A stretch of 7,514 bases of DNA from an uncultured Clostridia bacterium (GCA_947628385.1 CANQZS010000089.1:1-7514), one strand, 5' to 3'; counted from the first letter of the stretch, positions 1 through 6,044 are shown. A program made the numbers and translations. Notes: generated by a model from the sequence alone, not told the origin.

Positions 1-2
1 GG

Positions 3-50
3 CAAGGGCTCCGCCCCTTGACCCCGCAAGCTGGGCTCAGCTTGACCAGC
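3..50. repeat. Two tandem 24-base hairpin repeat units
   Basis: Two adjacent units of 24 bases (3-26 and 27-50) share the same frame: each opens with CAAG, closes its hairpin with CTTG and continues with ACC. In unit 1, CAAGGG (3-8) pairs with CCCTTG (15-20). In unit 2, CAAGCTG (27-33) pairs with CAGCTTG (38-44) around a GGCT loop. The stem interiors differ between units yet pairing is kept. They lie downstream of the nifU stop codon and may be part of a dispersed intergenic repeat family; I infer this from the form and from resemblance to Ruminococcus intergenic DNA. The left side may be cut by the window edge. Confidence 0.6.
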
Positions 51-55
51 TTTAT

Positions 56-76
56 ATTTTGCGCTTCGCGCAAAAT
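56..76. repeat. Perfect 9-bp inverted repeat after nifU
   Basis: ATTTTGCGC (56-64) and GCGCAAAAT (68-76) form a perfect 9-base-pair stem with a three-base loop. It begins 33 bases past the nifU stop codon, so it could end or protect the nifS-nifU transcript. On the minus strand the bases after the stem are ATAAAG rather than a T run, so it is not a standard intrinsic terminator. It may instead be a third module of the hairpin repeats at 3-50. Confidence 0.55.
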
Positions 77-109
77 AGTAATCACTTTTTCGACAGACTG
101 ACCTATTTT

Positions 110-532
110 TTAGTGACAGCTTTCACATTCCTCAATAGTGCCGACTATAGGCACAGGGTCAATGCCCTGACGAGTGTAATAATCGGAAAGCGCCGATTTG
201 ATCGCCTGCTCTGCAAGCACGGAGCAGTGCAGCTTCTGCGGGGGAAGCCCCTCGAGAGCTTCAACTACCGCCTTGTTCGTGAGCTTGAGAGCATCGTCTA
301 TGGACTTGCCCTTTATCATTTCCGTGGCTATGGACGATGTTGCTACCGCAGCGCCGCAGCCAAAGGTCTTGAACTTCACGTCTGTGATAATGCCGTCGTT
401 TACCTTGATGTACATTTTCATAATATCGCCGCATTTGGCATTTCCGACTTCACCTACACCGTCTGCGTCCTCGATCTCGCCGACGTTGCGGGGATTTGCG
501 AAATGATCCATTACCTTTTCACTGTAAAGCAT
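110..532 (-). CDS. nifU: Iron-sulfur cluster assembly scaffold protein (NifU/IscU N-terminal type)
   Basis: This 140-residue protein is the scaffold on which Fe-S clusters are built from iron and NifS-delivered sulfur before transfer to client proteins in the cytoplasm. The expected ligands are visible: Cys34 and Asp36 in the AKCGD motif, Cys59 in FGCGAAVATSS, and His102-Cys103 in the LPPQKLHCSVLAE segment. The length fits the single-domain IscU-like form; the central ferredoxin and C-terminal Nfu domains of full nitrogen-fixation NifU are absent. The C-terminus ends in an extra ECESCH (Cys136, Cys139, His140), which I believe is seen in clostridial relatives. It starts 13 bases after nifS, with GGAGG seven bases before its ATG, so the two are surely co-transcribed. 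No nitrogenase genes are visible, so a general housekeeping role is likelier than nitrogen fixation. Confidence 0.95.
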   Translation of the reverse strand: MLYSEKVMDHFANPRNVGEIEDADGVGEVGNAKCGDIMKMYIKVNDGIITDVKFKTFGCGAAVATSSIATEMIKGKSIDDALKLTNKAVVEALEGLPPQKLHCSVLAEQAIKSALSDYYTRQGIDPVPIVGTIEECESCH

Positions 533-545
533 ATCTGTACCTCCA

Positions 546-1769
546 TTATTTAATAGGTGAAACGAATTTCAGTGACTTATCCGCTCCGGGCTTTCCGCTT
601 GTGATATTTTCCCACAGCGGAGACATTGCGCGGAGCCTTTCAACTATTTTGGGAACCGTTTCTATGATATATTCTACGTCCTCGTCGGAGGTCTCCTCCG
701 AGATAGAGAGCCTCATAGAACCGTGAGCCACCTCGTGGGGAAGTCCCAGCGCCAACAGAACGTGGGACGGATCAAGAGAACCTGACGTACACGCTGAGCC
801 GCTTGACGCGCATATGCCGAACTGATCGAGCAGCAGGAGCAGCGATTCGCCTTCAACTCCAAGAAATGAAATATTGACATTTCCGCAGAGACGGCTGTTC
901 CTGTCTCCGTTAAGACGGCTTGCGGGGATCTTTGTTATCTCGTCTATAAGTCTGTCCCTCTTTGCGGAAACCGCCGCTATTTTAGCGGGAATATCCGCGC
1001 ACGCTATTGAGACTGCCTCGCCGAGACCGACTATAGCGGGAACGTTTTCCGTTCCGGCACGCTTTCCTCTTTCCTGAGCGCCGCCGAAGATCAGGTTTAC
1101 CATAGGTATACCTCTGCGCACATACAGGAAGCCTATCCCTTTCTGAGCGTGGATCTTATGACCGGAGCAGGAGAGCAGATCTATATTCTGTTCCTTTACG
1201 TCTATGGGGACGTGTCCTATCGCCTGAACGGCGTCGGTATGGAAAAGGACTCCCTTTTCGCGGCACACGGCGCCAATTTCCTTTATCGGCAGGATAGTTC
1301 CTATCTCATTATTTGCATACATTATCGTAACTATAGCCGTATCGTCGCGGATAGCATTTTTTACCTGTTCGGCGGTGATAAGACCGTTCTCGTCTACCGG
1401 AAGATAGGTGACTTCAAATCCCTGTTTTTCGAGGAATTCGCAGGTATGCAGCACGGCGTGATGTTCAAAGTTGGTGGTTATGATATGTTTTTTGCCCTTT
1501 TCTCCGAGGCGGAGAGCTGCTGAACGTATTGCCCAGTTATCAGCCTCAGAGCCTCCGCTTGTAAAATATATTTCGGAAGCCGAGCAATTTATAGCCGAAG
1601 CGATCTTTTCGCGTGCGTCATTTATAGTTTTCTCGGCGTCTCTTCCGAGCTTATATATACTTGACGGATTTCCGAATTGCTTTGTCATATATGGGAGCAT
1701 AGCTTCGAGAACTTTGTCGGATACAGCCGTAGTAGCGGCATTATCCGCATATATGAATCTTTTTTCCAT
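546..1769 (-). CDS. nifS: Cysteine desulfurase (class V aminotransferase fold)
   Basis: This pyridoxal-phosphate enzyme converts L-cysteine to L-alanine and holds the sulfur as a persulfide for the scaffold NifU encoded next to it. In the 407 residues I see His103 of the FEHHAV motif that stacks on the cofactor, Asp179 and Gln182 in HTDAVQ, the cofactor lysine Lys205 in SCSGHKIHAQKG, the RAGTEN motif near 238-242, and catalytic Cys327 in the loop SSGSACTSGS. That longer loop marks the NifS/IscS group rather than the SufS group. A tail of about 25 residues after MSPLWEN is slightly longer than in many homologues. AGAGGT sits six bases before the ATG. The gene follows its own promoter and leads the nifS-nifU operon. 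No IscR-type regulator gene lies beside it here. Confidence 0.96.
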   Translation of the reverse strand: MEKRFIYADNAATTAVSDKVLEAMLPYMTKQFGNPSSIYKLGRDAEKTINDAREKIASAINCSASEIYFTSGGSEADNWAIRSAALRLGEKGKKHIITTNFEHHAVLHTCEFLEKQGFEVTYLPVDENGLITAEQVKNAIRDDTAIVTIMYANNEIGTILPIKEIGAVCREKGVLFHTDAVQAIGHVPIDVKEQNIDLLSCSGHKIHAQKGIGFLYVRRGIPMVNLIFGGAQERGKRAGTENVPAIVGLGEAVSIACADIPAKIAAVSAKRDRLIDEITKIPASRLNGDRNSRLCGNVNISFLGVEGESLLLLLDQFGICASSGSACTSGSLDPSHVLLALGLPHEVAHGSMRLSISEETSDEDVEYIIETVPKIVERLRAMSPLWENITSGKPGADKSLKFVSPIK

Positions 1770-1811
1770 AAAAGTACCTCTTTTCGCACAAAAAAATCAA
1801 GTCCAGATATT

Positions 1812-1840
1812 ATTATATACTTTTCAAGTAGAATATGCAA
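1812..1840 (-). promoter_or_regulatory. Probable sigma-A promoter of nifS-nifU
   Basis: On the minus strand TTGCAT (1840-1835) and a perfect TATAAT (1817-1812) are separated by 17 bases. Transcription would start near 1805, about 36 bases before the nifS ATG. The -35 box matches the consensus only in its first three bases, so the call rests mainly on the -10 box, the spacing and the AT-rich context. I see no clear operator around it. Confidence 0.6.
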
Positions 1841-1929
1841 GAGCTAACAGGAACAATTTTGAATTATTAAGAATTTCATAAAATATAGTAAAAAGATAGG
1901 CAATATATTCAGTCATGCGGGAAGCTCTG

Positions 1930-2547
1930 TCACCTTATAAAATTGGTATAAACGTGGGGTTCCTGCGCGGGCAGACCAAATTTTTCCTTTCCGAGAGCGA
2001 TGCTTTTCATCAGGAAGGTCATATTTTCCGCAAGGACGCGCATAGTCTGCTTGCCCTCCTCGTCAAGGTCGGCTTCTCCCTTTTCACGTCCGTGGATACA
2101 GTTCCATTATTGGCTTGAAGCAATGGGCATATTTGCAATAGTGAAATATTTGTTAAGCTCGTCAAATGTAGCCGTGCAGCCGCCGCGCCTTGCGCAGACA
2201 ACGCTTGCGCCGACCTTCATGGTCTTGTCAAAGTGTGTGCTGAAAAAGAGCCTGTCAAGAAATGCTATGAGAGTGGCGTTTGCGGAAGCGTAATAAACGG
2301 GGCTGGCGATAACAAGACCGTCGGCTTCCTCAAGATCTGCGGCAGTTTTATTCACTATGTCGTCGAATACACATTTTCCGGTTTTGGAGCAGTTTCCGCA
2401 GGCGATACAGCCGCGAATATCCATATTCCCGATCTGAATGGTTTTAGCTTCTATGCCCTCGCGGGAAAAGATCTTTTCCATTTCGCGCAATGCGATCGAG
2501 GTATTGCCGTCAGGTCTGGGGCTTCCGTTTATCATAAGCACTTTCAT
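1930..2547 (-). pseudogene. NAD(P)H-dependent FMN reductase / iron-sulfur flavoprotein, interrupted by an in-frame TAA
   Basis: The reading frame from ATG 2547 has the flavodoxin-like FMN-binding loop NGSPRPDGNTS (residues 7-17), a compact cysteine motif C-X2-C-X2-C-X5-C (Cys47, 50, 53, 59) like that of iron-sulfur flavoproteins, and the SPVYYASANA segment (82-91). At codon 147 (2109-2107) there is TAA. Reading on in the same frame gives 58 further codons that look like the family's C-terminus, beginning WNCIHGREKGEADLDEEGKQ and ending VYTNFIR before TGA at 1930. Relatives, as I remember them, have SSQYWN here, so one T-to-A change in a Tyr codon explains the stop. The ribosome site AAAGGA lies ten bases before ATG 2547; a GTG at 2556 is only one base from it and is less likely. 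As written, a 146-residue truncated product would be made. An assembly error is the main alternative. Confidence 0.85.
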
Positions 2548-2587
2548 ACAGCGCACGTCCTTTCATATTTTAAAGCTTATCGGCAAA

Positions 2588-2614
2588 ACAGGCAAGCTCG
2601 GACAGCCTGCCTGT
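2588..2614 (-). terminator. Probable intrinsic terminator of htpG
   Basis: ACAGGCA (2588-2594) pairs with TGCCTGT (2608-2614), and inside the loop GCT (2596-2598) pairs with AGC (2604-2606) after one mismatch. On the minus strand the hairpin begins about 12 bases past the htpG stop codon and is followed by TTTTGCCG. The T run is short, so some read-through into the flavoprotein gene is possible; that gene has no convincing promoter of its own. Confidence 0.6.
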
Positions 2615-2625
2615 ACAGCTTTGTG

Positions 2626-4536
2626 TTATGCCTTTTCTATCATAAGATCGCATACAAGATCCGAGTATGCCAGAGGGTCGTCTATGGTCATTCCCTCTAT
2701 GAGCAGAGCCTGAGTATATAATATCCTGCTGTATGCGGCAAGCTTTTCCTTGTCGTTCTCATAAAGCTTTTGCAGCGTTTTGAACATTTCATGATGAGGA
2801 TTTAATTCAAGTACCTTTTCCGCCTTTACGTTGTGATCGCTGTTTGGCATTGCCGCAAAGGTCTTTTCCATGTCAAGCGAGATCTGACCCTCGTTCGTCA
2901 GACAGCATGGGTGGCTCTTAAGACGCTCCGAAAGACGCGCTTCCTTTATCTTGTCTCCGAGAGCTTCCTTTATGCAGGCGAAAAGATCCTTGTTATCCTC
3001 GGAAAGCTTCTTGAATTCCTCCTTTTCCTCCGGAGCTTCAATATCCAGATCGGAAGCGGAAACGGATTTGAACTGCTTTTCCTCATATTCCATAAGCATC
3101 TGAATAGCAAATTCGTCAACGCTTTCGGTGAGGTAAAGTATTTCATAGCCCTTATCCTTTACTACCTCGGTCTGCGGCAGACAGTCGATCTTTGCAACGC
3201 TTTCGCCCGCAGCGTAGTAAATATACTTCTGATCCTCTTTCATTCTTGAAACGTACTCGTCCAGAGTTACAAGCTTCTTTTCATTCGAGCTGTAGAACAG
3301 CAGCAGATCCTTTAACAGATCCTTATTTACTCCGTAGCCGTTATACATTCCGAATTTTATCTGCAATCCGAAAGCTTTCCAGAATTTCTCATACTTTTCA
3401 CGATCGTTGGAAAGCATTTTTTTCAGCTCGTTTTTAATGGTGCGTTCAAGAGATTTAGCGATAAGCTTCAATTGTCTGTCATGCTGGAGCATTTCACGGG
3501 AGATATTCAGCGAAAGATCCTGAGAATCCACCAGACCCTTTACAAATGAGAAATGATCCGGCAGCAGATCCGCGCATTTATCCATTATAAGCACTCCGCT
3601 GGAGAAAAGCTGCAAGCCCTTGGAAAATTCCTTTGTATAGTAATCCATAGGCGCTTCCGAGGGGATATACAGCAGCGCGTCATAGGTAGCCGTTCCCTCC
3701 GCTTTGGTGTGGATATGTGCGAGCGGCTCGTTATAGTCGTAGAATTTTTCACGATAGAATTTTGTATATTCCTCATCGGTGATCTCGTTCTTGCTCTTTC
3801 TCCAGAGAGGAACCATGCTGTTGAGAGTTTCTATTTCCTTATGAGTGATATACTCCGGAGGAATATCGTCTACGCCCGTACCCTCTTTAAGATGGTCATG
3901 CTCCACCTCCATTTTGATCGGGAACCTGATATAGTCGGAATATTTCTTTACAAGGGACTTGATCTTCCAGTCCATGAGGTAATCGTCGTAGCTTTCATCA
4001 TCGGTGTTGTCCTTTAGGGTAAGACGGATCTCGGTTCCTACGGAATCTTTGTCACATTCCTCTATAGTATATCCCTCAACGCCCTCAGATTTCCACAAAT
4101 ATGCTTTTTCCTCGCCGTAAGCCTTGGAACGGACCTCAACTTCCTTGGCTACCATGAACGCCGAGTAGAAGCCGACGCCGAACTGACCGATTATGTCTAT
4201 ATCCTCCGCGCCGCTGTTTTCGTTCTTGAAAGCAAGGGAACCGCTGTTAGCGATAGTTCCGAGGTTATTTTCAAGCTCGTCCTTTGTCATTCCGATACCG
4301 TTATCGGAGATCGTCAGAACGCCGTTATCCTTGTCCGCCGTGATGAAAATGCAGAAATCGTCCTTTTTCATGTCTACCTTATCGTCGGTCAGGGATTTGA
4401 AATAGAGCTTATCTATAGCGTCGCTGGCGTTTGAAATAAGCTCGCGGAGAAAGATCTCCTTATGAGTGTAGATGGAGTTTATCATCATGTCCAGCAGACG
4501 TTTTGACTCCGCCTTGAATTGTTTTGTTTCCGCCAT
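2626..4536 (-). CDS. htpG: Molecular chaperone HtpG (bacterial Hsp90)
   Basis: HtpG is the cytoplasmic ATP-driven dimeric chaperone of the Hsp90 family. The 636 residues cover the usual three domains. The N-terminal GHKL ATPase has LRELISNASDAIDKL with catalytic Glu32 and Mg-binding Asn36, the nucleotide loop SDNGIGMT (Asp78, Gly82) and GQFGVGFYSAF (117-126). The middle domain carries LNISREMLQ, whose Arg347 contacts the ATP phosphate in relatives. The C-terminal dimerisation domain runs from about residue 510 to the end, without the eukaryotic MEEVD tail. ATG 4536 is chosen because AAAGGA lies nine bases upstream and the protein then begins MAETKQFKAESKRLL; an upstream in-frame TTG at 4554 would place that ribosome site inside the gene. 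A sigma-A promoter and CIRCE operators precede it and a terminator follows, so it appears to be transcribed mainly alone. Confidence 0.97.
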   Translation of the reverse strand: MAETKQFKAESKRLLDMMINSIYTHKEIFLRELISNASDAIDKLYFKSLTDDKVDMKKDDFCIFITADKDNGVLTISDNGIGMTKDELENNLGTIANSGSLAFKNENSGAEDIDIIGQFGVGFYSAFMVAKEVEVRSKAYGEEKAYLWKSEGVEGYTIEECDKDSVGTEIRLTLKDNTDDESYDDYLMDWKIKSLVKKYSDYIRFPIKMEVEHDHLKEGTGVDDIPPEYITHKEIETLNSMVPLWRKSKNEITDEEYTKFYREKFYDYNEPLAHIHTKAEGTATYDALLYIPSEAPMDYYTKEFSKGLQLFSSGVLIMDKCADLLPDHFSFVKGLVDSQDLSLNISREMLQHDRQLKLIAKSLERTIKNELKKMLSNDREKYEKFWKAFGLQIKFGMYNGYGVNKDLLKDLLLFYSSNEKKLVTLDEYVSRMKEDQKYIYYAAGESVAKIDCLPQTEVVKDKGYEILYLTESVDEFAIQMLMEYEEKQFKSVSASDLDIEAPEEKEEFKKLSEDNKDLFACIKEALGDKIKEARLSERLKSHPCCLTNEGQISLDMEKTFAAMPNSDHNVKAEKVLELNPHHEMFKTLQKLYENDKEKLAAYSRILYTQALLIEGMTIDDPLAYSDLVCDLMIEKA

Positions 4537-4565
4537 ATGGAACAGTCCTTTCAATATATAAAATA

Positions 4566-4605
4566 CATACCCGAGGTATGAGTGTGCCGCAAAGCGGTTA
4601 GCACT
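4566..4605 (-). promoter_or_regulatory. Two stem-loops in the htpG 5' leader
   Basis: Between the transcription start and the ribosome site the leader can form two small hairpins. One is CATACC (4566-4571) with GGTATG (4575-4580) around a three-base loop. The other has CCGC (4587-4590) with GCGG (4594-4597) around AAA, and an outer AGTG (4581-4584) with CACT (4602-4605). Neither covers the AAAGGA ribosome site. They could stabilise the mRNA or act in temperature response; function is unproven. The second overlaps the degenerate CIRCE at 4598-4624. Confidence 0.45.
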
Positions 4606-4624
4606 TTGACCTGAAAAGTGTTAG
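4598..4624 (-). promoter_or_regulatory. Second, degenerate CIRCE operator
   Basis: TTAGCACTT (4598-4606), a nine-base spacer and AAGTGTTAG (4616-4624) match the CIRCE layout exactly in length. The left arm matches 8 of 9 consensus bases and the right arm 6 of 9. It shares TTAG (4621-4624) with the perfect CIRCE next to it and is offset from it by 23 bases, about two helical turns, which would put two HrcA dimers on the same face of the DNA. Confidence 0.55.
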
Positions 4625-4647
4625 CACTCTTTCTTTTAGAGTGCTAA
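4621..4647 (-). promoter_or_regulatory. Perfect CIRCE operator (HrcA binding site) of htpG
   Basis: TTAGCACTC (4621-4629), a nine-base spacer and GAGTGCTAA (4639-4647) make an exact CIRCE element, the operator of the heat-shock repressor HrcA. It begins right after the -10 box of the htpG promoter and covers the expected start point near 4645, the standard position for repression. It implies that htpG belongs to the HrcA regulon in this organism and that hrcA is encoded elsewhere in the genome. Confidence 0.97.
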
Positions 4648-4651
4648 GTAT

Positions 4652-4680
4652 AGTATAAACCAACCTGCTGTAAATTTCAA
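4652..4680 (-). promoter_or_regulatory. Sigma-A promoter of htpG
   Basis: On the minus strand TTGAAA (4680-4675) and TATACT (4657-4652) are separated by exactly 17 bases. Transcription should start near 4645, inside the CIRCE, giving a leader of about 109 bases. It lies just past the terminator of the upstream tautomerase gene, so htpG has its own controlled transcript. Confidence 0.85.
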
Positions 4681-4715
4681 GAGGGAAAAGAAAATGTTTA
4701 CAATTTATACATAAA

Positions 4716-4755
4716 ACGCTCTTCGCCGGAATATGTTTGTTCCGGCAAAGAGCGT
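4716..4755 (-). terminator. Strong intrinsic terminator after the tautomerase gene
   Basis: ACGCTCTT (4716-4723) pairs with AAGAGCGT (4748-4755), and GCCGGAA (4725-4731) pairs with TTCCGGC (4740-4746), giving 15 base pairs with one C-A mismatch and an eight-base loop. On the minus strand it starts 25 bases after the tautomerase stop codon and is followed by TTTATG and an AT-rich stretch. On the plus strand no T run follows, so it serves the minus strand. Confidence 0.85.
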
Positions 4756-4780
4756 AAGGACAGTATTTGGATCTTGGTCA

Positions 4781-5017
4781 TCAGAGCAGGCTTTTTGGGT
4801 CATATGAGGGAGTCTTATACAGGGTATCCTTTTTACCCTCTATATCCTTTGCAAAGACCTCCTGCCATTCCTCCGCCGTAAAATCCTCGATACCGACGGT
4901 AATGTGGCTGTCGCCGCAGCCGAGAGCCTCGCAAAGAGCCTCAGTAAGTTTTTTTGCGGCAGCCTTTTTCTGTTCCTCGGTACGTCCTTTAAGCATTTTT
5001 ACCGAAATATGCGGCAT
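4781..5017 (-). CDS. 4-oxalocrotonate tautomerase family enzyme (PptA-like)
   Basis: Small tautomerases of this family use an N-terminal proline, exposed after Met removal, as a general base in keto-enol conversions; the physiological substrate of the genomic members is mostly unknown. The 78-residue protein begins MPHISVKMLKGRTEEQ, which gives Pro1 and Arg11 of the mature enzyme in the same places as in 4-oxalocrotonate tautomerase. The residue at position 39 is Thr, not the Arg of the classical enzyme. The MPHI start, the length and the EEWQEVF segment resemble E. coli PptA more than the 62-residue xylene-pathway enzyme. AAGGAGA sits close before the ATG. It lies 67 bases after the metallophosphatase and is likely co-transcribed with it, ending at the terminator at 4716-4755. 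Confidence 0.88.
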   Translation of the reverse strand: MPHISVKMLKGRTEEQKKAAAKKLTEALCEALGCGDSHITVGIEDFTAEEWQEVFAKDIEGKKDTLYKTPSYDPKSLL

Positions 5018-5084
5018 AATGATTTCTCCTTTACAAATTTTACCGGCTTATGGGGATATTCCGAAAAGCCGTTTACAGCTGAAA

Positions 5085-5783
5085 TTAATTTTTCCCGCCT
5101 TTTTTCTTTGATCCGGCGCTTTCTATGCAGACCACGTCATCGAAAAGGCATTGGTATCTTGGCGGGATAAGCTTGTTTTTATGAGCCTTGCCGAAAAACC
5201 ACATTCTGAACCGGCAATCGTTTTTGATCGCGTCGAAAAACGTGTGCATATGGCTTATCTGTCTGACCTCGAAGCCGAGGAATTCTTTCATTGAAGCGGG
5301 AGGCTCATGGGTGATTATGTAATCGGCTGAATTTCCGTGTTCGTTCATGACATTGATGCCGCGGCGTACCTCTTCGGTAGTTGGGAGCTCGGCTTCCCAC
5401 CATGTTTTGGATTCCCGTCTGATGTCTATTTCCTTTGTCTGACCGCCGCCGAAAGCAAAGAAATCGTATCCTTGCAGTCTGAACATACTTCCGCGTTTCA
5501 TGTGCATAAGCTTTCCGGATATAACGTTCACTTTTCCACCGCAGAAGTCCTCTTCGGGGTACTGCTCCAGAAGATCGTAATTCTCGTGGCAGCCCTCCAC
5601 AAAGAGGGTATAGAAGCGTTTTCTCCCGATCCTTTTAAGTATGCGTTTTTCCTTTTTAGAGCCGTTCCAGACGAATCCGAAATCTCCGCAGACTATAAGG
5701 AAATCGCCTTTTTTGAGCTTTTTGATTTTTTTATCGTTAAAGCGGCTGTAATCGCCGTGCATATCTCCGGTAACGCAGATCAA
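5085..5783 (-). CDS. Calcineurin-like metallophosphoesterase, divergent motifs
   Basis: The 232-residue protein has the calcineurin-like phosphoesterase order: GDMHGD near the N-terminus (Asp7, His9), CGDFGFVW (Asp34), EGCHENYD (Cys65, His66), IITHEPP (His159) and FFGKAHKNK (His201). Such enzymes use two metal ions to hydrolyse phosphoesters; the substrate cannot be told. Two motifs depart from the family: the metal-binding Asn of GNHE is Cys65, and the first His of GHxH is Lys199. The start is TTG 5783, because GGAGG lies eight bases before it and the TATAAT box (5847-5852) lies downstream of the longer TTG start at 5858, which therefore cannot be on the transcript. The C-terminus is a short lysine- and glycine-rich tail. 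It leads the transcript that probably includes the tautomerase. Confidence 0.85.
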   Translation of the reverse strand: MICVTGDMHGDYSRFNDKKIKKLKKGDFLIVCGDFGFVWNGSKKEKRILKRIGRKRFYTLFVEGCHENYDLLEQYPEEDFCGGKVNVISGKLMHMKRGSMFRLQGYDFFAFGGGQTKEIDIRRESKTWWEAELPTTEEVRRGINVMNEHGNSADYIITHEPPASMKEFLGFEVRQISHMHTFFDAIKNDCRFRMWFFGKAHKNKLIPPRYQCLFDDVVCIESAGSKKKGGKN

Positions 5784-5846
5784 AACATATTCCTCCGGTA
5801 AATGGTTTCTGGGGTACGGGCATTGCCGCAAAGCGGTTCCATTCAT

Positions 5847-5875
5847 ATTATAGCACAAATTCTCCGAAAGGTCAA
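5847..5875 (-). promoter_or_regulatory. Strong sigma-A promoter of the metallophosphatase gene
   Basis: On the minus strand TTGACC (5875-5870), a 17-base spacer and TGCTATAAT, an extended -10 ending at 5847, match the sigma-A consensus at 11 of 12 core bases. The start point would be near 5840, leaving a leader of about 57 bases. A small hairpin, CCGC (minus strand 5836-5833) with GCGG (5829-5826), lies right at the 5' end of this leader. Confidence 0.9.
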
Positions 5876-5948
5876 GCGTTAAGAAAAACGGGAGATTTTG
5901 CCTTTAGAATAAATTCCTATAAAAATTGTAAAAAATATTAAAAAGCTC

Positions 5949-5977
5949 TTCCATTCTATAAAAAAATTTGTTATAAT
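5949..5977 (+). promoter_or_regulatory. Extended -10 promoter of the carboxypeptidase gene
   Basis: TGTTATAAT (5969-5977) is an extended -10 box with a perfect TATAAT. The -35 position 17 bases upstream (TTCCAT, 5949-5954) is poor, but the TG extension and A-rich tracts at 5919-5945 could compensate. Transcription would start near 5984, giving a leader of about 60 bases. It diverges from the metallophosphatase promoter, with start points about 145 bases apart. Confidence 0.75.
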
Positions 5978-6000
5978 AATATTGTGTATTATCCCGATGA

Positions 6001-6044
6001 AAGGAGAACGTGCCGTTTGTAATAAAACAGCGCTGTGACAGATC
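6001..6044 (+). promoter_or_regulatory. Carboxypeptidase leader: distant ribosome site and stem-loop
   Basis: The only strong Shine-Dalgarno, AAGGAG (6001-6006), lies 38 bases before ATG 6045, too far for direct use. Between them, 6010-6018 can pair with 6025-6033 (eight pairs including one G-T, one C-A mismatch, loop GTAATA). Folding this stem would reduce the distance to 14 unpaired bases. The same stretch holds a perfect ten-base palindrome ACAGCGCTGT (6027-6036). The function is inferred. Confidence 0.5.

Noticed and set aside
59..553. Long plus-strand open frame of 164 codons opposite nifU
   Set aside because: It lies almost entirely antisense to the clear nifU gene, has no family-like motif and no ribosome site; it is a by-product of codon use.
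1915..2201. Several small open frames around the flavoprotein stop codon (both strands) as separate genes
   Set aside because: The minus-strand frame in line with the flavoprotein accounts for the coding signal on both sides of the TAA; the others lack motifs and ribosome sites.
2565..2600. TTGCCT-17-TAAAAT as a promoter of the flavoprotein gene
   Set aside because: The -35 part falls inside the htpG terminator stem and the start point would fall within the ribosome site, which would damage translation.
5044..5071. CGGCTT/AAGCCG hairpin between the metallophosphatase and tautomerase genes as a terminator
   Set aside because: Only six pairs with a 16-base loop and no T run on the minus strand; too weak to call, so co-transcription is preferred.
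5784..5858. A 25-residue N-terminal extension of the metallophosphatase starting at TTG 5858
   Set aside because: The promoter -10 box overlaps this stretch, so it would not be transcribed, and the ribosome site GGAGG fits TTG 5783.
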